Origin: Defluviitaleaceae bacterium
Lineage (GTDB): Bacteria > Bacillota > Clostridia > Lachnospirales > WQUN01
Direction: 5' to 3'
Assembly (NCBI GenBank): GCA_009784025.1
Contig: WQVK01000001.1
Coordinates: 40,838-104,837 of the forward strand
Length of the DNA: 64,000 bases
Part shown: positions 25,380-34,944 of the stretch, piece by piece
Position numbering within the stretch: the first letter of the stretch is position 1
Layout: every line of letters begins with the position of its first letter
Notes under the pieces: model-generated
What the model was told of the DNA's origin: nothing
The model's database searches: none
Seen by the model: only the letters and a program-made list of their open reading frames with translations
Program-made: the position numbers and the translations under genes

Positions 25380-26655
25380 AGCTAACCAGCCCGGCCTTAA
25401 CCAGTTCGTCCAGGGCAAAAACCACCCCGGCTTTTGAATGGGCGGCGGTTAAACCCCCCTGAAAATACACGATATATGGCGGGCGCATGGGGGCATCTGC
25501 GCTAAGTTCTATAGATGAACCCTGGATAAACGTACCACCAGCCATCACCACGCCGTCGCCATAGCCGGGCATTGGTGCTGCTTCAGGTTTTACATAGCTG
25601 TCTACCGGGGCAGCTTTTTGTATGCCATGGCAGAAAGCCAAAACATGCTGCGGCTGGCCTAGTTTCACGGCCTGCACTATGTCTGTGCGGGTTGCGGTGG
25701 CCGATGGTAGCACATCGAACCCTAAGCGGTTAAAGGTTTCTGCCGCCAAAACAGCACCTTTTATGCAGCTGCTTACGGTTTGCGGGGCTAGGAAAATCCC
25801 CTGTGTCAGGGTTCTTGTCATGCCCAAAGATGGCCCGACTGCGCTGCCCAGGCCAGGCGCGGTTAACCGTTCTGCGGCCCGTTCCACAAGTTCTGCCCGG
25901 CCGGCCACATAGCCGCCCCCTGGGACAATGCCGCCGCCAGGGTTTTTTATAAAAGAACCGGCGATAATATCTGCCCCGGCCTCTATTGGCTCGGAGGTTT
26001 CAACAAATTCGCCATAACAATTGTCCACCATGATTATTGTGCGCGGAGATTCTGTTCGTATGCATTGTATGAGTGATTTTATTTCCGCCACAGTAAAAGA
26101 CCTGCGCCAAGAATACCCTTTAGAACGCTGGATAGTAACCATTTTGGGCTGGGTTTGCAATGCAGCTTTGATGGCGGGTAGGTCGAAATTCCCATCCGCT
26201 GTGAGTTCAACCTGGGCGTAATTTACGCCGTATTCTTTCAGCGAGCCGGATGTGGGGCGTATGCCAATTACAGATTCCAAAGTATCGTAAGGGCTGCCCA
26301 CCGGGGAAAGCAAAGTATCACCAGGGCGCAAATTGCCAAAAAGCGCCGCCGCCAGTGCATGAGTACCAGAAATAAGCTGCGGCCGCACCAGTGCGGCCTC
26401 GGCCTTGAATATCTTGGCGAAAATTTCTTCCAGGGCTTCCCGGCCTTCGTCGTTGTAGCCGTAGCCGGTAGAATCGTTGAAATGGGTGTCGCTAAGGCGG
26501 CAGGCCTGCATGGCTGCCAGCACTTTTGCCTGGTTGTACTCGGCAATTTGGTCGGCTTTTTTGAACTCCGCCGCCAGGGAATTTTCGATTCTTTCCATGA
26601 AAATAGCCACTTCTTGGCTTATGTTTAGGTGGCTTGTTAGGTAATCGTATAACAT
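25375..26655 (-). CDS. PLP-dependent methionine gamma-lyase family protein (PF06838)
   Basis: A 426-residue fold-type I PLP enzyme of the family once called aluminium resistance protein. Visible are GTHALAAALFG, IIMVDNCYGEFVE with the PLP-binding Asp, and AGSFIKNPGGGIVPGGGYVAG with the Schiff-base Lys. Members are annotated as methionine gamma-lyase-like; the physiological substrate is uncertain. The start follows AAAGGAGAAAGCC. The stop codon is taken from family A copy 4, so the original C-terminus may have been a few residues different. Confidence 0.85.
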   Translation of the reverse strand: MLYDYLTSHLNISQEVAIFMERIENSLAAEFKKADQIAEYNQAKVLAAMQACRLSDTHFNDSTGYGYNDEGREALEEIFAKIFKAEAALVRPQLISGTHALAAALFGNLRPGDTLLSPVGSPYDTLESVIGIRPTSGSLKEYGVNYAQVELTADGNFDLPAIKAALQTQPKMVTIQRSKGYSWRRSFTVAEIKSLIQCIRTESPRTIIMVDNCYGEFVETSEPIEAGADIIAGSFIKNPGGGIVPGGGYVAGRAELVERAAERLTAPGLGSAVGPSLGMTRTLTQGIFLAPQTVSSCIKGAVLAAETFNRLGFDVLPSATATRTDIVQAVKLGQPQHVLAFCHGIQKAAPVDSYVKPEAAPMPGYGDGVVMAGGTFIQGSSIELSADAPMRPPYIVYFQGGLTAAHSKAGVVFALDELVKAGLVSL

Positions 26656-26786
26656 TGGCTTTCTCCTTTATGTTTGGTTATCATGCCTGCTTTACTGGGC
26701 TGATTAGCACACATGCGCCATATGCAGATGGCTTCTATTTCACATCTGCAGAAGATGTGGTTGGTTTTATATGGCGAAAAATAGAA

Positions 26787-26890
26787 TAGAGTTCTTCTGA
26801 AATTGCAAAAAAACGCAATTTCAGAAGAAGCAAAAGATTGAAAATGTAACTTTTCCGAAACCCCTGCGGGAATTTCGGAAGAAGTCTAAT
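26787..26890. repeat. family C element, copy 4
   Basis: TAGAGTTCTTCTGAAATTGC to GGAAGAAGTCTA, with two hairpin arms around AGCAAAAGATTGAAAATGTA. Begins with TA and ends with TA, like other copies. Confidence 0.85.
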
Positions 26891-26906
26891 GTTAGCGCGG
26901 GATAAG

Positions 26907-27827
26907 TCAACCCAACCCATGCCCCAAAATCAACCCAGCCAGTTCCTTCGCGCTCCTCCCCCGTACCTCCAGCAACACAGCATCCCTAGCCTGGTGGCGA
27001 AACCAAGTGAGCTGCCGCTTAGCATAATTTCGTGTAGCCTGCTGAATAGCAGCAATAGTCTCTGCCTGTGTTATCTCCCCACGCAAAAATCCCACAGTCT
27101 CCTTATACCCAATCCCCTGCATGGGCGCAAGGCCAGGGTCATACCCCTCATCCAATAGCCGCTGTACCTCTGCAGGCAGGTCGGCTTCCCACATTACATG
27201 GGTTCGCCGGTCCACACGGCTGTATAATACCTCTCGTTGCATATCCAAAGTAAAAAATCGTGTGTCATACCTTAGCGGCCGCCCCCGCTGCCCAGCATTA
27301 TACTCAGAAAAAAGCCCACCTGTATTTATACAAAAGCTTAATGCCCGAGCCACCCGCTTGATATTGTTGGGGTGAACTGCCGCCGCGGCAGCAGGGTCTT
27401 TCTCCCACAATTGCCCATGCAAAAAAGCCGCGCCTTGTTCGCGGGCGGCTTGCATAAGTTCCTGCCGCAGGGCAGTGTCGTCCTCTTCTGGAGTGAAATC
27501 TGCGCCGTATATCAGTGCATTGATATAAAACCCAGTCCCCCCCGCAACAATTGGCGTTTTGCCACGCCGGAAAACATCTTCTATGGCCGCAGCCGCAAGC
27601 CCAGCATATTCCGCCACAGAAAACGGCTCATTCGGCCGTACCACATCTATCAGATGATGTGGTGCGGCGGCCATCTCTTCACGGCTAGGCTTAGCCGTGC
27701 CAATATCCATACCCCGGTACACCTGCATGGAATCCGCCGAAATAATCTCGCCGCCTGTTAACTTGGCTAGCTCTATGGCCACAGCGGTTTTGCCGCTGGC
27801 GGTTGGCCCTGCAATTACATACAGCAT
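26907..27827 (-). CDS. miaA: tRNA dimethylallyltransferase
   Basis: MiaA, 306 residues, transfers a dimethylallyl group to A37 of tRNAs reading UNN codons. P-loop GPTASGKTA at residues 7-15, the conserved DSMQVYRGMDIGTAKPS near 35-51, and the RQLTWFRHQ segment near 272. It starts one base after the mutL stop, with GGAG inside the mutL end, so it is in the mutL operon as in many Firmicutes. Confidence 0.95.
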   Translation of the reverse strand: MLYVIAGPTASGKTAVAIELAKLTGGEIISADSMQVYRGMDIGTAKPSREEMAAAPHHLIDVVRPNEPFSVAEYAGLAAAAIEDVFRRGKTPIVAGGTGFYINALIYGADFTPEEDDTALRQELMQAAREQGAAFLHGQLWEKDPAAAAAVHPNNIKRVARALSFCINTGGLFSEYNAGQRGRPLRYDTRFFTLDMQREVLYSRVDRRTHVMWEADLPAEVQRLLDEGYDPGLAPMQGIGYKETVGFLRGEITQAETIAAIQQATRNYAKRQLTWFRHQARDAVLLEVRGRSAKELAGLILGHGLG

Positions 27828-27828
27828 G

Positions 27829-29853
27829 CTAACTCCGCTTAAAACGCCGCTCTAGCTCGCGTTTTGTAAGCTCTATAATGGTGGGGCGGCCATGTGGGCA
27901 GGTAAAGGGGTTGTCCAGCTCCAAAAGCTGTTTGATTAAGGCCTTAGCCTCGTCTTGAGAAGTAAAATCTCCGCCTTTTATAGCCGCTTTGCAGGCGGCC
28001 TTGGCTATCAGCTCGGTTTTGTGGGCATAGGGGCTACCTTTATCGAAGCCTGCCTCGCTTATTTTATCCAGCAAATCTGTGAAAAAACTGGGGTTCACCG
28101 CGCCCTGCATCATATATGGCACAGATAAAATCTCTGGCGCGTCTGCCTGGCCGCCAACTTCAAAGCCAAAATCTGCGAACATGGCCTTGTTTTCTTCCAG
28201 CAGCTGGCGTTCCCTGGGGGTAAGCCGCAGGGATATAGGCGCAAGCAAATTTTGAGAATGAACCCCTTGAGAGCGAGCCTTCTCTAGCAAATCTTCATAT
28301 AAAACCCGCTCGTGGGCGGCGTGCTGGTCTATCAGGTACAGGGAATCCCCCTGCGTAACCAGCCAATATGTGTTAAAAACCAGCCCCACAAGATAATAAT
28401 TTTGGAAAAATCGCGGCGCGGGTGTGGTTTGTGCCTCACGCATTGTGGGTTTCTTCTGGGCTGGCTGGGGTGCAGCGGCCTGTTTTGCCGCCGCGAAAGA
28501 TTGCGCCTTGAGGGTAGCTGCGCCAGAATCCGTTTGCATTTGGCCAGGCAGGGGCTTGCGGCGCTCTGCAGGTAGGTCGAAAGGCAGGGCGGCGTCAGCA
28601 GATGGCGGGAATAGCTCGTTTAATAAAGCCGCATCGTTGGCGTTGGGTGGCGGCGTTGGGATGCTGTTGGCCAGGGATGTGAGGTAGTCTGTGGCAGGTT
28701 TTTTTGGCGGGAAATAATCTTTGATGGGGGGTAGGGCATGGCTGGCCTTCCGCTTTATTGGTGGCGGTGGGGCTGCCTTGCGGGCTGGTTCATCTAGGGC
28801 TGGTTGCTGGAAAACGCTGCCTTCACTGCGGTTGCGCGGTTTTTGCTGCATCTGTGGTATCAAGTTTTGTTCATCCAATGCGCTTCGCACTGCGGTTTCT
28901 ACGAAGTGGAACAGGCCTTCTTCGTCTTGAAAGCGCACATCCATTTTGTTGGGGTGTACGTTTACATCTAGAGCATCGTAGGGCAGCCACAGATGCAACG
29001 CGTATATTGGAAAGCGCCCCGAAGGCAGCATGGTGCGCATGGCGGCCTCTACCGCCCGGCTAAGTAGGTTGCTTTTGATGTATCGGCCATTTATAAAAAA
29101 ACTGGAATGTTGCCGGTTGCCCCGGGCTATTTCTGGCTTGCCCACCAGCCCATGCAGCCGGTAGGTATCGCTTTCTGTCTCTACTGGGATGGTTTTGGTG
29201 GCGGTTTCACGGTCGTATACATTTAGCATGGCGGTTTGTAGGTCGCCGTTGCCGTTGGTTTGGAAAATCATTTTGCTATTGTTTATAAGGCGGATGGTTA
29301 GGCCTGGGTTGCAAAGGGCCAATTTTTCTAGGCAATCTGAGATATAACCTGCCTCTGTGGCGGGTTTTTTTAGGAATTTGCGGCGCGCAGGGGTGTTGTA
29401 GAACAGATTGGACACGATTATGGTGGTGCCGCCAGCGCAGGCTATTTCGCCAGTGCTTATGAATTTGCCCCCATGAACTTCCACCCTGGTGCCCACTGCG
29501 GCCGCCTGGGTTTTTGTTATCATTTCTACCTGTGCCACCGCGGCAATGCTAGACAGCGCCTCGCCCCTAAAGCCCAAAGTAGCCACGCTAAAAAGGTCGT
29601 CTAGCTTTGATATTTTGCTGGTGGCGTGGCGGGCGAAGGCCAGGGGTAGCTCGCTAGCCGGGATGCCGCTGCCATTGTCTGTTACGCGGATGCTGGCTAG
29701 GCCGCCGTCTGATATTTCTACCGTGATTATATTTGCCCCGGCGTCTATGGCGTTTTCTGTGAGTTCTTTAACCACGCTAAGAGGCCGCTCTACTACTTCC
29801 CCGGCGGCTATTTTGTTTATTAGACTTTGGTTTAATTGGGTTATGGCTGGCAT
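27829..29853 (-). CDS. mutL: DNA mismatch repair protein MutL
   Basis: MutL, 674 residues. The N-terminal GHKL ATPase has INKIAAGEVVERP, NAIDAGA, DNGSGI and GFRGEAL. A Pro/Ala-rich linker spans about 340-470. The C-terminal domain holds the endonuclease motif DQHAAHERVLYE near residue 510 and CPHGRP near 655, so it is the nicking type found in organisms without MutH. The start ATG at 29853 has only a weak ribosome binding site. No mutS lies in the window. Confidence 0.95.
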   Translation of the reverse strand: MPAITQLNQSLINKIAAGEVVERPLSVVKELTENAIDAGANIITVEISDGGLASIRVTDNGSGIPASELPLAFARHATSKISKLDDLFSVATLGFRGEALSSIAAVAQVEMITKTQAAAVGTRVEVHGGKFISTGEIACAGGTTIIVSNLFYNTPARRKFLKKPATEAGYISDCLEKLALCNPGLTIRLINNSKMIFQTNGNGDLQTAMLNVYDRETATKTIPVETESDTYRLHGLVGKPEIARGNRQHSSFFINGRYIKSNLLSRAVEAAMRTMLPSGRFPIYALHLWLPYDALDVNVHPNKMDVRFQDEEGLFHFVETAVRSALDEQNLIPQMQQKPRNRSEGSVFQQPALDEPARKAAPPPPIKRKASHALPPIKDYFPPKKPATDYLTSLANSIPTPPPNANDAALLNELFPPSADAALPFDLPAERRKPLPGQMQTDSGAATLKAQSFAAAKQAAAPQPAQKKPTMREAQTTPAPRFFQNYYLVGLVFNTYWLVTQGDSLYLIDQHAAHERVLYEDLLEKARSQGVHSQNLLAPISLRLTPRERQLLEENKAMFADFGFEVGGQADAPEILSVPYMMQGAVNPSFFTDLLDKISEAGFDKGSPYAHKTELIAKAACKAAIKGGDFTSQDEAKALIKQLLELDNPFTCPHGRPTIIELTKRELERRFKRS

Positions 29854-29946
29854 GTTTGGCTCGATTCTATGGAGATTTATATTAGATTTACGATATCATA
29901 TTCGATTTGGTAAAGCAATGTTTGATTATAGTTCTTTTGTACAGGG

Positions 29947-30633
29947 CTAAAACCCATAACCATAAACCACCAAATGGTAAACCACAATCAAATTAAGCGC
30001 CAAGTTAGCGCTTACATGCACCACAATGCTGCCCAAAAGGTTTTTACATTTTACCGCCAGTAAGTTAAAAATAAGCCCTGCTACAATAAGCCCTACGGTG
30101 CAAAGCAGCATAATCTCCCATGTTACCGCCCCAAACAGTATTGGGATATGGTAAAGCGAAAACAACACACTAGAATAACAATGGGCAAGCCCGGGCCGTC
30201 CCATCCTGTCCATGGTTTGGAAAATAAACCCCCGGAAGAAAACCTGCTCTAGGGTGGCGTTTATAACTACAATGTACAAGAACACAAAAACGAAATTGCT
30301 CTGGGTTATGCTATTTGCCTCTAGGGCAGATACCACAAGCTGATTGTCTATATGGGCGCGGATTACCCAAAACACGCCCCATATAAACAGAAAAACCGCT
30401 GCCCCAAGGGCAAAGGCCAATTTAATATTGCGGGCGTTGCCTTTTATGAATATATAGCTGGTAAATTTCTCCCGCAGCACCAGGCGGAAATAAATAAGCG
30501 GGAACGAGGCAAATAAAATCACCTTAACCACAGATGTAAAAAGATAATTGGTAAAAGGGCTAAATAGCAGCGCCCCATGCAGCACACATGCCGCCAAAGA
30601 AAAGACTATCAAAAGCCGGATGTTTTTGTTCAT
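29947..30633 (-). CDS. CPBP family intramembrane metalloprotease
   Basis: A 228-residue protein with about seven hydrophobic segments and the CPBP (Abi/Rce1) motifs in order: LEQVFFRGF near residue 135 (one Glu rather than the more usual EE), SLYHIP, and HVSANLALN near 210. These supply the Glu and His of the membrane-embedded metalloprotease site. The start at 30633 follows GAAAGGAGCATATCA. Roles in the family range from CAAX-like processing to bacteriocin self-immunity; nothing nearby decides between them. Confidence 0.85.
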   Translation of the reverse strand: MNKNIRLLIVFSLAACVLHGALLFSPFTNYLFTSVVKVILFASFPLIYFRLVLREKFTSYIFIKGNARNIKLAFALGAAVFLFIWGVFWVIRAHIDNQLVVSALEANSITQSNFVFVFLYIVVINATLEQVFFRGFIFQTMDRMGRPGLAHCYSSVLFSLYHIPILFGAVTWEIMLLCTVGLIVAGLIFNLLAVKCKNLLGSIVVHVSANLALNLIVVYHLVVYGYGF

Positions 30634-30753
30634 TGATATGCTCCTTTCACGCCCTTTAATCAGGAAATGTTTGTTCGTGTGTTTCGCTTCATGAAAATAT
30701 GCCAAAATTCGAGTGTTTCCTATTCATACCATATACGCAGGCCCGGTGCAAGT

Positions 30754-30868
30754 TATGGTGAAATAATTCAAAACAGGTCTCGCCTGTCGCGGCAAAAGCG
30801 CCTGGAATGCCTTGCCTCGGCGTTTCATATGCCGCTTTGGCGAAGCTGTTTCTCATTTGCTTCACTAG
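30754..30868. repeat. family A element, copy 5
   Basis: TATGGTGAAATAATTCAAAA on the left to CATTTGCTTCACTA on the right, with the usual GGTCTCGCCTGTCGCGGC segment. It is followed by a family B and another, inverted family A copy. Confidence 0.85.
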
Positions 30869-30875
30869 CTGGCTG

Positions 30876-30916
30876 AAAAATTCAGTTGGTCGGAAAATCC
30901 GACCAACTGAATTTTT
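30876..30916. repeat. family B palindrome, copy 4
   Basis: Perfect 41-bp palindrome, ends AAAAATTCAG/CTGAATTTTT, between two oppositely oriented family A copies. Confidence 0.9.
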
Positions 30917-30975
30917 TTAGGCGAACTAAGCGGCCTCCGGCCAAATAAAACCTTGCCCCCGGTAAGTTTGAATGA

Positions 30976-31091
30976 TATAGTGAAATAAATGAGAAACGGT
31001 CTCGCTCGAGCGGCACCTGAAACGCCGAGGTAAGGCGTTTCAGGCGTTTTTGCCGCGAAAGGCGGGACCGATTTCGAATTATTTCACTATA
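30976..31091. repeat. family A element, copy 6 (reverse orientation)
   Basis: TATAGTGAAATAAATGAGAA to TTCGAATTATTTCACTATA. Ends 33 bases before the GH5 start, so the GH5 promoter must lie inside it or upstream. Confidence 0.9.
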
Positions 31092-31123
31092 TATTCACCC
31101 TATCAAAAACACGGAGGCAAAAA

Positions 31124-32764
31124 ATGAACAAGAAACTAGGCAAGGTGATTATATTGGCCATAACCCTTATCCTGGGCGCGATGCCCATAAATGTAGCGGG
31201 CAGCATGAACTCGGCAATATCTGCACAGGAATTTGTGGATTCCATAGGCCCTGGCTGGAACTTGGGCAATACATTCGATGCGGTAAGCGGTAGCGGCGGT
31301 TTTAGCTGGATTGCAGGGGGTAGCTACGATACAGCCTCGGTTGTTCAGCTAGAAACAGCATGGCTGGGTGGCGAGGCTAATGCCGTCACACAAGAGTTTA
31401 TCCAGGCGGTTTACGACGCGGGCTTCCGCGCTATTCGCATACCTGTAAGCTGGCATAAGGTCGCCCCTTCGCCAGAATACAATATCCGTGCAGATTGGAT
31501 AGCCCGGGTACGGCAGGTAGTTGGCTGGGCATACCAGCTAGACATGCATATAATCTTAAACACCCACCACGAAAACGAAGTAATCTTGCTAGATGACGAT
31601 AATATAGACCATGGGCTGCATATTCTAACGCGCTTCTGGGAGCAAATTGCCCCAGAATTTGAGGCTTTTGGCCAGCGGTTAATCTTTGCCGGGCTGAATG
31701 AACCCCGTGGCCGCCTGCCCCACCAAAACGAATGGGGCGGCGGCATACCAGAAACCCGCAACAACTTAAATAGGCTAAACCAGGCCTTTGTAAGCACGGT
31801 ACGGGCCAGCGGCGGGAATAACACTTATCGTTTCTTGATGGTGCCAACCCATGCGGCCAGCGGCGCAGATAATGCATTTAACGGTTTCACAATCCCAGAA
31901 GATACCGCCCACGATAGGATAATCTTGGCGGTTCACACATACGCGCCTTTCCAATGGGCTCATGATGGCCATGGAGAATACCCAGGCCCAGCCATCATCC
32001 GCAGCGATGTAGCCAACATAGCCCGCCATGCAGCAAGGCTGGGCGTGCCAGTGATATTAAGCGAATGGGGCTCTGTAAACAACGGCCAGCCCACAAACCC
32101 ATCCCAGCGCGCGCAACATGCCTACGATTACACCAGCATAGCCCGCAGCCATGGCATGGCCACATTCTGGTGGGATAATGGCGCAGCCGGCGCCGACGGC
32201 GACCATACCTTCGCGCTGTTTAACCGCGCCACCGGTGAAGCCATCCACCCCGCCATAATAGACGCAATAATCCGCGGAACAGGCCACCCGCCAGAACAAG
32301 CCACAACCCAAACACAGCCCGCCCCGGAATACCCCCAAGCCCCAATAGACCGCGGCCCGATAATCCTCTTCGAGCCAGGCGCGAACCTACCCACGCCAGC
32401 CGCCACAAGCTTCCTGCTGCATATGGATTCCTACAATATAATCAACCAAGCCACCGGCGCAATAGCCCAAACCATGGATGTGTTGCCCATGATAATAGAA
32501 GGCAACACCTTGCTGCCCCTGCATTTTGTAGCAGAGCTACTTGGCGCAACCACCGCCTGGAACGCCCAAACCAGAGAAGTAGCTCTAACCACCGCCGCCC
32601 AAAACCTAACCTTCGCCATAGGCGAAATAGCCCCAGGCATGAGCATTCCAGCCCAGATAGTAAACGACCGCACCATGGTGCCACTGCGCTTTATAGCAGA
32701 GTTCTTCGGCGCGCAAGTTAGCTGGAATGATGAGGATAGGAATATTGAGATGGTGGTGGGGTAG
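31124..32764 (+). CDS. secreted GH5 endoglucanase with copper-amine-oxidase-like module
   Basis: A 546-residue secreted enzyme. Signal peptide 1-26. The GH5 barrel (about 30-380) begins with GPGWNLGNTFD, has RIPVSWH, the acid/base Glu in GLNEPRG near residue 193 and the nucleophile in ILSEWGS near 313, and WWDNG. A Pro/Thr/Gln linker (about 385-420) leads to a copper amine oxidase N-terminal-like module (about 430-545; LPLHFVAELLGAT and VPLRFIAEFFGA repeats), a common non-catalytic surface domain in Clostridia. It should cut beta-1,4-glucan. The start follows ACGGAGGCAAAAA. Confidence 0.92.
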   Translation: MNKKLGKVIILAITLILGAMPINVAGSMNSAISAQEFVDSIGPGWNLGNTFDAVSGSGGFSWIAGGSYDTASVVQLETAWLGGEANAVTQEFIQAVYDAGFRAIRIPVSWHKVAPSPEYNIRADWIARVRQVVGWAYQLDMHIILNTHHENEVILLDDDNIDHGLHILTRFWEQIAPEFEAFGQRLIFAGLNEPRGRLPHQNEWGGGIPETRNNLNRLNQAFVSTVRASGGNNTYRFLMVPTHAASGADNAFNGFTIPEDTAHDRIILAVHTYAPFQWAHDGHGEYPGPAIIRSDVANIARHAARLGVPVILSEWGSVNNGQPTNPSQRAQHAYDYTSIARSHGMATFWWDNGAAGADGDHTFALFNRATGEAIHPAIIDAIIRGTGHPPEQATTQTQPAPEYPQAPIDRGPIILFEPGANLPTPAATSFLLHMDSYNIINQATGAIAQTMDVLPMIIEGNTLLPLHFVAELLGATTAWNAQTREVALTTAAQNLTFAIGEIAPGMSIPAQIVNDRTMVPLRFIAEFFGAQVSWNDEDRNIEMVVG

Positions 32765-32904
32765 GCTGCATGGGCCGTCCCCCCCAAATTGTACTTGCCA
32801 TGAAATTTCAAAAACGGTATACTCTGCCTGTAAAAACAGCAATTATTTGATATGTTCGTGGCCATTCTGCCGCGCAAAAAAACAAAAGAAGGAAGCGATA
32901 ATCC

Positions 32905-34428
32905 ATGTTAGCAAAAATATTCTCCGGTGCAGTAATTGGCGTGGATGGTTATATCGTGAATGTGGAAGTTGACCTGGCCAGCGGCCTGCCTGGCTTCGAT
33001 ATTGTTGGCCTGCCCGATTCTGCCGTGAAGGAATCGCGGGAGCGGGTGCGGGCTGCGGTGCGCAACTCGGATTACAGCTTTCCCGTAAAACGCATCACCG
33101 TAAACCTTGCCCCGGCAGACACTCGTAAATCTGGCCCGGCCTTCGATTTGCCCGTGGCAGTGGGGATTTTAATATGCACCGGAGTTATGAAGCCGGAAGC
33201 CGCAGAAGGAGCTTTTTTTGTAGGAGAACTGTCTCTAGATGGTGCGCTGCGGCCTGTTAGCGGGGTGTTGCCCATGGTGATGGCGGCCAAGGCGGAGGGT
33301 ATCTGCAATATTTTTGTGCCCACAGAAAATGCTGCAGAAGCGGCACTGGTTGCGGGTGTAGAAGTCTTCCCAGTGGGTAGCATAAGCGGCCTCGTAGAGC
33401 ATTTCGACGGCAGGGGCATCGCCTCTTTTGCCAGCGATGGCCAGGTTTTGTGCCCCTCGCCAAATACATACGATGTGGACTTTGCAGATGTTTCTGGCCA
33501 GGTTCATGTAAAACGCGCCCTGGAAATAGCCGCGGCGGGTTGCCATAACGCCCTCAAGATTGGCCCGCCAGGGGCTGGCAAAACCATGCTGGCCAGGCGA
33601 ATGCCAACAATCCTGCCGGATTTATCTATGGAAGAAAGCATGGAAATTACCAAAATATACAGCATAGCCGGGCTGCTGGACCAAAAATCCGCCCTGCTAC
33701 GGGAGCGGCCATTCCGCACGCCCCATCATACCGCGTCTTACGGCTCGCTCACTGGCGGCGGGCGCATCCCCCAGCCCGGCGAGATTAGCCTCGCCCACAA
33801 TGGGGTGCTGTTTCTAGACGAGCTGCCAGAATTTCAAAAAAAAGCCCTGGAAACCCTGCGCCAGCCATTAGAAGACGGCCAGATTAGCATAACTCGGGTG
33901 GGCGGCTCATGCACCTACCCCAGTGTTTTCTTGCTGCTGGCGGCCATGAACCCCTGCCCATGCGGGTATTTAGGCTCAACTCGCTGCACCTGTAGCGAGG
34001 CAGATGTGGCGCGGTATCTGGAGAAAATATCCGGGCCGCTGCTGGATAGAATTGACATTCAAGTGGAAGCAACCCCGGTGGAATACAGCGCACTGGCGGC
34101 ACAGGGGCAGCCATCAGAAAATTCTGCTACAATAAAAGCCCGGGTGGAAAACGCCCGCGCTCGCCAGCAAAAGCGGCTACATGGCGAAGGGATTTACTTC
34201 AATGCAAAAATGCCAGCTCAACTGGTAAAAAAGCATTGCAAACCAGACAAAGAGGCCGCAGACCTGTTAAAACAAGCCTTCGACACCATGAAGCTAAGTG
34301 CCCGTGCGTACCATAAGATACTAAAAATTGCCCGCACCATAGCAGATTTAGCAGATATGCCAGAAATCAACGCTGTGCATGTGGCAGAGGCCATTAGCTA
34401 CCGCGGGCTGGACAGGAAGTATTGGTAG
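32905..34428 (+). CDS. comM: ComM/YifB family Mg-chelatase-like AAA+ protein
   Basis: A 507-residue protein of the YifB/ComM family. An N-terminal Lon-protease-like fold (residues 1-190) is followed by the AAA+ domain with Walker A GPPGAGKTM near 215, Walker B VLFLDELPEF, and a C-terminal Mg-chelatase-related domain with a Cys cluster (CPCGYLGSTRCTCS). In naturally competent bacteria ComM is a helicase driving branch migration during transformation; many non-competent species carry it. The start follows GAAGGAAGCGATAATCC. Confidence 0.92.
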   Translation: MLAKIFSGAVIGVDGYIVNVEVDLASGLPGFDIVGLPDSAVKESRERVRAAVRNSDYSFPVKRITVNLAPADTRKSGPAFDLPVAVGILICTGVMKPEAAEGAFFVGELSLDGALRPVSGVLPMVMAAKAEGICNIFVPTENAAEAALVAGVEVFPVGSISGLVEHFDGRGIASFASDGQVLCPSPNTYDVDFADVSGQVHVKRALEIAAAGCHNALKIGPPGAGKTMLARRMPTILPDLSMEESMEITKIYSIAGLLDQKSALLRERPFRTPHHTASYGSLTGGGRIPQPGEISLAHNGVLFLDELPEFQKKALETLRQPLEDGQISITRVGGSCTYPSVFLLLAAMNPCPCGYLGSTRCTCSEADVARYLEKISGPLLDRIDIQVEATPVEYSALAAQGQPSENSATIKARVENARARQQKRLHGEGIYFNAKMPAQLVKKHCKPDKEAADLLKQAFDTMKLSARAYHKILKIARTIADLADMPEINAVHVAEAISYRGLDRKYW

Positions 34429-34430
34429 AA

Positions 34431-34506
34431 GAATGGGGGCGAACACGCGCGCAGGCGGCGAATCGCCTAGAAAGCGCAGCCGGGCTTTTAGGCAGCGCCC
34501 ATTAAA
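34431..34506 (+). repeat. family H-like leader upstream of the VOC gene
   Basis: GC-rich stretch with CGCGCGCAGGCGGCG and a terminal GGGC..GGCAGCGCCC hairpin, 11 bases before AAAAGGAG. It is a weaker match than the copies before pspA and ireB. Confidence 0.35.
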
Positions 34507-34523
34507 ATAAAAGGAGAATTCCC

Positions 34524-34943
34524 ATGAAAATCAGACCTTATTTAACATTCAACGGACAATGCGTGGAGGCTATCGAGCTTTACACGGCTGCATTTAAGGC
34601 AGAAACCCTGGAATGCCAATTGTTTTCCGAAATGCCAGAGATTCCTGGGTATGAAGTGCCGGAGGAGTATAAATGCCGAGTGTTGCAGGCTAGGCTTAAA
34701 ATTGGCGAGGAGTTTATCCGCCTGTCAGATTGCGGGTACGCGCCGGGGTTTGTTTTAAACCAAAGCGAAACAGAGCAGATATCTTTGGCTGTGGAGGCTT
34801 CTGAGGCGGATATTCGTCATGCTTTTGGGCTGTTGGCTCAGGGAGGGCGGGTTGCCATGCACCCTACGGCAACTTTTTATAGCCCATGCGCGGCGGTTGT
34901 TTTTGATAAATTTGGCGTGATGTGGAATTTGATGGCGGTGTGA
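34524..34943 (+). CDS. VOC family (PhnB/glyoxalase-like) protein
   Basis: A 139-residue protein with the PhnB-like start RPYLTFNGQCVEAIELYTAAF and a second half ending FGVMWNLMAV, typical of the 3-demethylubiquinone-9 3-methyltransferase-like branch of the vicinal oxygen chelate fold. Substrate unknown. The start follows AAAAGGAGAATTCCC. The hemolysin III gene begins one base after its stop. Confidence 0.8.
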   Translation: MKIRPYLTFNGQCVEAIELYTAAFKAETLECQLFSEMPEIPGYEVPEEYKCRVLQARLKIGEEFIRLSDCGYAPGFVLNQSETEQISLAVEASEADIRHAFGLLAQGGRVAMHPTATFYSPCAAVVFDKFGVMWNLMAV

Positions 34944-34944
34944 G

